From assembly GCF_003479405.1 (NCBI RefSeq), contig NZ_QUHB01000012.1, positions 1 through 28,459 on the forward strand: a DNA stretch of 28,459 bases, given 5' to 3'. Of the stretch, positions 24,350-28,459 are shown piece after piece. Both the position numbers and the translations under genes were made by a program. The notes below the pieces were generated by a model that was not told the origin of the DNA, made no database searches, and worked only from the letters and a program-made list of their open reading frames with translations. Every line of letters begins with the position of its first letter. Position 1 is the stretch's first letter. Origin of the DNA: Eubacterium sp. AF16-48. GTDB taxonomy: Bacteria > Bacillota > Clostridia > Lachnospirales > Lachnospiraceae.

Positions 24350-25645
24350 ATGAGCAACAGAAATTATAAATTTGAAACATTACAGTTACACGTAGGACAG
24401 GAACAGCCGGATCCGGCAACAGATGCAAGAGCAGTTCCAATTTACCAGACAACATCATATGTGTTTAGAAATTCAGAGCATGCAGCAGCAAGATTTGGAT
24501 TAGCTGACGCAGGAAACATTTACGGAAGATTAACAAACTCAACTCAGGGTGTGTTTGAAGAAAGAATCGCAAAGCTTGAAGGTGGTGTTGCAGGTTTAGC
24601 CGTAGCATCAGGAGCAGCAGCAATTACATACACAATTCAGGCATTAGCAGGTGCCGGAGAACACATTGTTGCCCAGAAGACAATTTACGGTGGAACATCA
24701 AACCTTTTAGCTCACACATTACCAAACTATGGCATTACAGCTACATTTGTAGATGCCCATAACTTAGAAGAAGTTGAAGGCGCAATTCAGGATAATACAA
24801 AGGCAATTTACCTTGAAACATTAGGAAATCCTAACAGTGATATTCCTGACATTGATGCCATTGCAGAAATCGCACATAAGCACGGACTTCCTGTAGTAGT
24901 GGATAACACATTTGGTACACCATACCTTATCCGTCCAATTGAGCATGGTGCAGACATTGTTGTTCATTCAGCAACTAAGTTTATTGGTGGACATGGTACA
25001 TCACTTGGTGGCGTAATCGTTGATGGCGGTACATTTGACTGGGCTGCAAGTGGCAGATATCCTGGAATTTCAGAGCCAAACCCAAGCTATCATGGAGTTA
25101 AGTTTACAGAGGCAGCAGGCCCTGCAGCATTTGCAACATATATCAGAGCAATTTTACTTAGAGATACAGGTGCAACAATTTCACCATTTAATGCTTTCTT
25201 ATTACTTCAGGGAACAGAAACATTATCTCTTAGAATTGAGCGTCATAATGAAAATACAAAGAAGGTAGTTGAATATTTATCAAATCATCCGTTAGTTGAA
25301 AAGGTAAATCATCCATCATTACCTGATCATCCTGACCATGCACTTTACGAAAGATATTTCCCAAATGGCGGTGCAAGTATCTTTACATTTGACATCAAAG
25401 GCGGACAGGAAGAAGCTCATAAGTTTATTGATAACTTACAGCTGTTCTCATTACTTGCAAACGTTGCAGATGTTAAGTCATTAGTTATTCATCCTGCAAC
25501 AACAACACATAGCCAGTGCACAGCTGAAGAGTTAGCAGAACAGAACATTAATCCAAATACCATCAGACTTTCAATTGGTACAGAAAACATTGATGATATT
25601 ATTGAAGATTTAGATGAAGCATTTAAGGCCGTAGAAGGAAAATAA
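24350..25645 (+). CDS. metY: O-acetylhomoserine sulfhydrylase (aminocarboxypropyltransferase)
   Basis: A 431-aa PLP enzyme of the Cys/Met-metabolism family that makes homocysteine directly from O-acetylhomoserine and sulfide. Motifs are FETLQLHVGQEQPDPATDARAVPIYQTTSYVF, YGRLTNSTQ, the PLP lysine K210 in VVHSATKFIGGHGTSLGG, and the C-terminal HPATTTHSQ...RLSIGTENIDDIIEDL. The length of about 430 and the FETLQLH start separate MetY from cystathionine gamma-synthase (about 380-400). GAAGGAG lies 8 nt before ATG. It follows cysK across the repeat block with no terminator of its own in between, so read-through from the cysK promoter is likely. Confidence 0.95.
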   Translation: MSNRNYKFETLQLHVGQEQPDPATDARAVPIYQTTSYVFRNSEHAAARFGLADAGNIYGRLTNSTQGVFEERIAKLEGGVAGLAVASGAAAITYTIQALAGAGEHIVAQKTIYGGTSNLLAHTLPNYGITATFVDAHNLEEVEGAIQDNTKAIYLETLGNPNSDIPDIDAIAEIAHKHGLPVVVDNTFGTPYLIRPIEHGADIVVHSATKFIGGHGTSLGGVIVDGGTFDWAASGRYPGISEPNPSYHGVKFTEAAGPAAFATYIRAILLRDTGATISPFNAFLLLQGTETLSLRIERHNENTKKVVEYLSNHPLVEKVNHPSLPDHPDHALYERYFPNGGASIFTFDIKGGQEEAHKFIDNLQLFSLLANVADVKSLVIHPATTTHSQCTAEELAEQNINPNTIRLSIGTENIDDIIEDLDEAFKAVEGK

Positions 25646-25660
25646 TATAATTATCATAAT

Positions 25661-25698
25661 AAAAAAACAACAGTGGCAAATGTCGCTGTTGTTTTTTC
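25661..25698 (+). terminator. Terminator after metY
   Basis: A 16-bp stem (AAAAAACAACAGTGGC with GTCGCTGTTGTTTTTT, two G-U pairs) and a T run, 16 bp after the stop. Confidence 0.85.
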
Positions 25699-25777
25699 TA
25701 TGGAAAATGTATTTTAATTATTCACTAAAGGCATTATAATGGTACAGATAACATTAAAAATAAAAAAGGTGATTTAA

Positions 25778-27295
25778 GTGGTTAAAGGGATTTTTATTGT
25801 ACTTATTTTAATAATATTAAGTATCATTTATTCTGTTTTCAGGCAAAAAAGAAAGAAAAAGAAATTCAAGGTAAGAAGGGTTATAAGAACTTTTGCAGTG
25901 GTATTTCTTTTGTTTATTTTATATTTGGTAATTGGCGGCATTGCTCCGTTTTTAATCCATAATAATATAACTAAAGATACTGAAAAAAAGGTGGAAAATA
26001 CTAATTTTTACAGTGATAAGAAGGGTGTTGACAGGGCAGTAATTATTGAGGACAACGAAGAAGCCCTGAAAATGCGTTTGAAGCTTATTAAGGATGCAAA
26101 AAATAACATTGTTATGTCAACCTTTGATTTTAGAAGTGATGAGGCAGGAAAAGATATGCTGTCAGCTCTTCTTGATGCGGCAAACAGAGGAGTTAAGGTG
26201 GAAATTTTTGCTGACGGCTTTAATTCAGAACTTAGAATGGAGAGAAATAATTATTTCTATGCTTTAAGCTGTAACCCTAACATCAAAATCATTATTTACA
26301 ACAAAATAAATCTTTTGACTCCATGGAAGGGATTGGGGAGAATGCACGACAAATACCTGATTTCTGACAATAAGGCGTATATGCTTGGAGGTCGGAACAC
26401 ATTTGGGTATTTTCTTGGAGACTATAAGGGACACAAAAATTACGACAGGGATGTTTTAGTATATAATACTGAATACAAGAAGGAAAAAAGTGACAGCTCC
26501 ATATATCAGATAAAGAAATATTATAAGGATATTACTTCATTAAAATGCTGCAGTGTATTTCACAATAGCACTAAAATAGCAAAAAAGAAAAAGGTGAAGG
26601 AAGCAGGAGATTACTTAAAGGAGCGTTATACAAGGCTCTCTGAAAAATATGATAAGTTTTTAAGCAGTGAGTATAATTATGAAAAAAATACTTATGAAAC
26701 TAATAAAATAACCCTTATAAGTAATCCAACCACAATATATTCAAAGGAGCCGGTGGTATTTTACACTTTAATGAAATTAGCTGAAAATGCAAAATCTGAA
26801 GTTAAAATACATACTCCTTACATTATATGTGATGACTATATGTATGAAGGTTTGTCTAAAATAGGGGATAAAACCACAATAATGTTTAATTCTGCTGAAA
26901 ATAACGGAAATCTTTTTGGTGCCATAGATTACATGAGCAACAAAGAAAAAATAATAGACACTAAAATGACCATAAAGGAATATGAGGGAGGAATTTCCTA
27001 TCACGGAAAAAGCATGACAATAGATGATGATATGGCAATAGTAGGCTCCTTTAACATGGATATGAGAAGTGCTTATATTGACACTGAATTAATGCTTGCC
27101 ATTAACAGCAGGGAAGTTACAAAGCAGTTAAAAAATAATATGCTTTTATACGAAGAAAAGGCAGCTACAGTAAAAAATCTTAGTGAGTACAAGGATTTGC
27201 CTAAGGGAATGAAAATGAAGGAAATATCAGGGAAAAAAGAAAACCTGCATAAATATCTAGGCTGGATATTTAACGCATTAAGATTTCTTTTCTAG
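25778..27295 (+). CDS. Phospholipase D-family membrane protein (cardiolipin synthase-like)
   Basis: A 505-aa protein with two N-terminal hydrophobic segments (about 2-20 and 33-56) separated by a very basic stretch (RQKRKKKKFKVRR). Two PLD catalytic motifs follow: H190-D-K192-YLIS-D197 (with GGRN after it) and H409-G-K411-SMTI-D416 (with GSFNMDMRSA after it). Paired HKD motifs form one active site that transfers phosphatidyl groups; cardiolipin synthesis is one possibility. The Pfam family also includes uncharacterised envelope phosphodiesterases. Start GTG 25778 has AAAGGTGA about 5-7 nt upstream; TATAAT at 25735-25740 is a likely -10 with a weak -35. Lys-rich regions and length are atypical for standard Cls, so the substrate is uncertain. 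Confidence 0.88.
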   Translation: MVKGIFIVLILIILSIIYSVFRQKRKKKKFKVRRVIRTFAVVFLLFILYLVIGGIAPFLIHNNITKDTEKKVENTNFYSDKKGVDRAVIIEDNEEALKMRLKLIKDAKNNIVMSTFDFRSDEAGKDMLSALLDAANRGVKVEIFADGFNSELRMERNNYFYALSCNPNIKIIIYNKINLLTPWKGLGRMHDKYLISDNKAYMLGGRNTFGYFLGDYKGHKNYDRDVLVYNTEYKKEKSDSSIYQIKKYYKDITSLKCCSVFHNSTKIAKKKKVKEAGDYLKERYTRLSEKYDKFLSSEYNYEKNTYETNKITLISNPTTIYSKEPVVFYTLMKLAENAKSEVKIHTPYIICDDYMYEGLSKIGDKTTIMFNSAENNGNLFGAIDYMSNKEKIIDTKMTIKEYEGGISYHGKSMTIDDDMAIVGSFNMDMRSAYIDTELMLAINSREVTKQLKNNMLLYEEKAATVKNLSEYKDLPKGMKMKEISGKKENLHKYLGWIFNALRFLF

Positions 27296-27337
27296 AAAAA
27301 AATAGGTATAATGGGAAAATATAAAGGAGATGGTACT

Positions 27338-28291
27338 ATGTTATACAACAGAAAAATAGTGATTATCGGTGCAGGTCACGTAGGAACCCACTGTGCAGCG
27401 GCACTGTCCTTTCAAAACATTTGTGATGAAATAGTTTTTATAGATAAGGATGAAGTCAAGGCTAAAAGTCAGGCAATGGATTTAGCAGACAGTGTATGCT
27501 TTTTGCCATCGGCTCCGATTATCAGAACGGGAGATTACAGGGACTGCGAAGATGCAGATATTATTGTTATCAGTGCAGGGGTGCCAAGGCTTCCGGGACA
27601 AACCAGGCTTGATACATTAGGGGCATCAATTGAATGTATAAAGGATGTTGTGGATAATTTAAATAAAACAGACATAAAGGGAATAATTATCACAATAACA
27701 AATCCTGCGGATATAATTGCCTACTATGTAAGAAAGCATACAGGACTTCCTAAAAACAGGGTGTTTGGCACGGGAACGTCACTAGATACTGCCAGAACAA
27801 GGCGGACAGTGGCAGATTTGTGCAAGGTGGACCCCCACAGTGTAATTGGATTTGCAATGGGAGAACATGGGGACTCCTCTATGGTACCTTTTTCACACCT
27901 TACAATTAATGGAGATGCTTATGACAAATTCGTTAAAGAACGTGGTGACCGGTGCATAGATTTTAGTGAAGAGAAGGTTACTGAATGCACCCATATGAGA
28001 GGCATGGACATTATTAACGGAAAAGGTTCCACGGAATTTGGAATAGGAGCAGCCTTAGCAGATATGGCAAAGGCGGTGCTAACTAACGAACACAGAGTCC
28101 TTCCGGCATCAGTATTGTTAGAGGGAGAATATGGTCAAAATAATGTAAATGCCGGTGTTCCCTGTATTATAGGACGGAACGGAATTGAAGAAATAATTGA
28201 GTTAAAATTGACAGAAGAGGAAAATAAGCTGTTCGCTTCTTCATGTGATGTTATAAGAGAACATATAAAATTAGAGGAGAAAACCAAATGA
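27338..28291 (+). CDS. Lactate/malate dehydrogenase family protein (L-2-hydroxyacid, NAD-dependent)
   Basis: A 317-aa cytoplasmic NAD-dependent dehydrogenase. The Rossmann motif is IVIIGAGHVGTHCA (7-20); D36 in VFIDKD suggests NAD over NADP. ITITNPADIIAYYVRK, GTGTSLDTARTRR and the catalytic histidine in MGEHGDSSMVPFSH are the family signatures. In the substrate loop GVPRLPGQTR, Arg84 occupies the position that is Gln in lactate and Arg in malate dehydrogenases, so oxaloacetate/malate specificity should be considered. The frame is open from 27311, but AAAGGAG is 8 nt before ATG 27338. The last codons and stop (EEKTK, TGA) lie within the first copy of an 81-bp repeat. It follows the PLD gene by 42 bp. 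Confidence 0.9.
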   Translation: MLYNRKIVIIGAGHVGTHCAAALSFQNICDEIVFIDKDEVKAKSQAMDLADSVCFLPSAPIIRTGDYRDCEDADIIVISAGVPRLPGQTRLDTLGASIECIKDVVDNLNKTDIKGIIITITNPADIIAYYVRKHTGLPKNRVFGTGTSLDTARTRRTVADLCKVDPHSVIGFAMGEHGDSSMVPFSHLTINGDAYDKFVKERGDRCIDFSEEKVTECTHMRGMDIINGKGSTEFGIGAALADMAKAVLTNEHRVLPASVLLEGEYGQNNVNAGVPCIIGRNGIEEIIELKLTEEENKLFASSCDVIREHIKLEEKTK

Positions 28292-28355
28292 ACGAAGTTC
28301 ATTTATAAGGATGTTTTCGACGAAATGCCGCTGACCGAAGGGAGGGGGCAATACA
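28275..28355. repeat. 81-bp tandem repeat, copy 1 (overlaps the dehydrogenase 3' end)
   Basis: Begins AGGAGAAAACCAAATGA, covering the last codons and TGA of the dehydrogenase gene. It contains the hairpin ATGAAC-GAA-GTTCAT, then ATTTATAAGGATG and the purine-rich GACCGAAGGGAGGGGGC. A micro-frame ATG-AAC-GAA-GTT-CAT-TTA-TAA follows the GGAG of the repeat. Confidence 0.9.
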
Positions 28356-28361
28356 CAATCA

Positions 28362-28442
28362 AGGAGAAAACCAAATGAACGAAGTTCATTTATAAGGATG
28401 TTTTCGACGAAATGCCGCTGACCGGAGGGAGGGGGCAATACA
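28362..28442. repeat. 81-bp tandem repeat, copy 2
   Basis: Identical to copy 1 except GACCGAAGGG to GACCGGAGGG, offset 87 bp. A third AGGAGAAAA (28451-28459) begins at the window end, so the array or the ribosome binding site of the next gene continues outside. Confidence 0.9.
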
Positions 28443-28459
28443 TATTAATTAGGAGAAAA

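Noticed and set aside
24144..24458. Minus-strand ORFs in the cysK-metY spacer
   Set aside because: They run through tandem repeats, give repeated peptides (QRRAVRFRFAT) and extend antisense into metY; no ribosome binding site.

Overview
The window looks like chromosomal DNA from a low-GC Gram-positive anaerobe of the Clostridia, most likely a gut Lachnospiraceae. The basis is AT-rich sequence, strong AGGAGG-type ribosome binding sites, secreted GH43 and Thr/Pro-linker surface proteins, a tail of the Rpn nuclease type, and a NifS/NifU/NadA/MnmA cluster headed by an Rrf2 regulator. The family assignment is an inference from gene content; no rRNA gene is present to confirm it.

Layout. 1-500: the 3' end of an Rpn-family gene and a 47-residue membrane protein. 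0.6-3.4 kb: a secreted multidomain GH43 enzyme followed by a 45-codon signal-peptide-only ORF. 3.5-5.1 kb: an iron-sulfur flavoprotein and signal peptidase I. 5.2-6.0 kb (minus): a GNAT acetyltransferase. 6.2-10.7 kb (plus): endonuclease IV, an AEC transporter, oligoendopeptidase F and a HAD phosphatase. 10.7-16.2 kb (minus): an EamA exporter, a YdcF-like protein, a Gfo/Idh/MocA oxidoreductase behind a truncated RpiR regulator, and a Thr-rich surface protein. 16.3-16.8 kb: tRNA-Gly(GCC) with a 70-bp direct repeat and a copy of the tRNA 3' end. 16.9-25.7 kb (plus): a PAP2 phosphatase, the Rrf2 regulator, a SleB-like wall hydrolase, nifS-nifU-nadA-mnmA, a Cys-containing leader ORF, cysK, a structured repeat block and an O-acetylhomoserine sulfhydrylase. 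25.8-28.3 kb: a PLD-family protein and a lactate/malate dehydrogenase, ending in an 81-bp tandem repeat that runs to the window edge.

The most coherent system is sulfur and Fe-S metabolism. The Rrf2 protein has three cysteines in an IscR-like spacing. Palindromes of the form TCCTA-N8/9-TAGGA overlap its own promoter, the nifS promoter and (twice) the cysK promoter. NifS would supply sulfur to the scaffold NifU and to MnmA, NadA is itself an Fe-S enzyme, and CysK and the sulfhydrylase make the sulfur amino acids, so a single regulator may couple supply and demand. A 35-codon ORF with a Cys-Cys pair sits between the cysK promoter and cysK and is a candidate leader peptide.

The second theme is structured intergenic repeats at 16.4-16.6, 24.0-24.3 and 28.3-28.46 kb. 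They share small hairpins, a GACNG-type purine-rich block and, in two of them, the string GAAATCGAACT. Two of them overlap the stop codon of the upstream gene.
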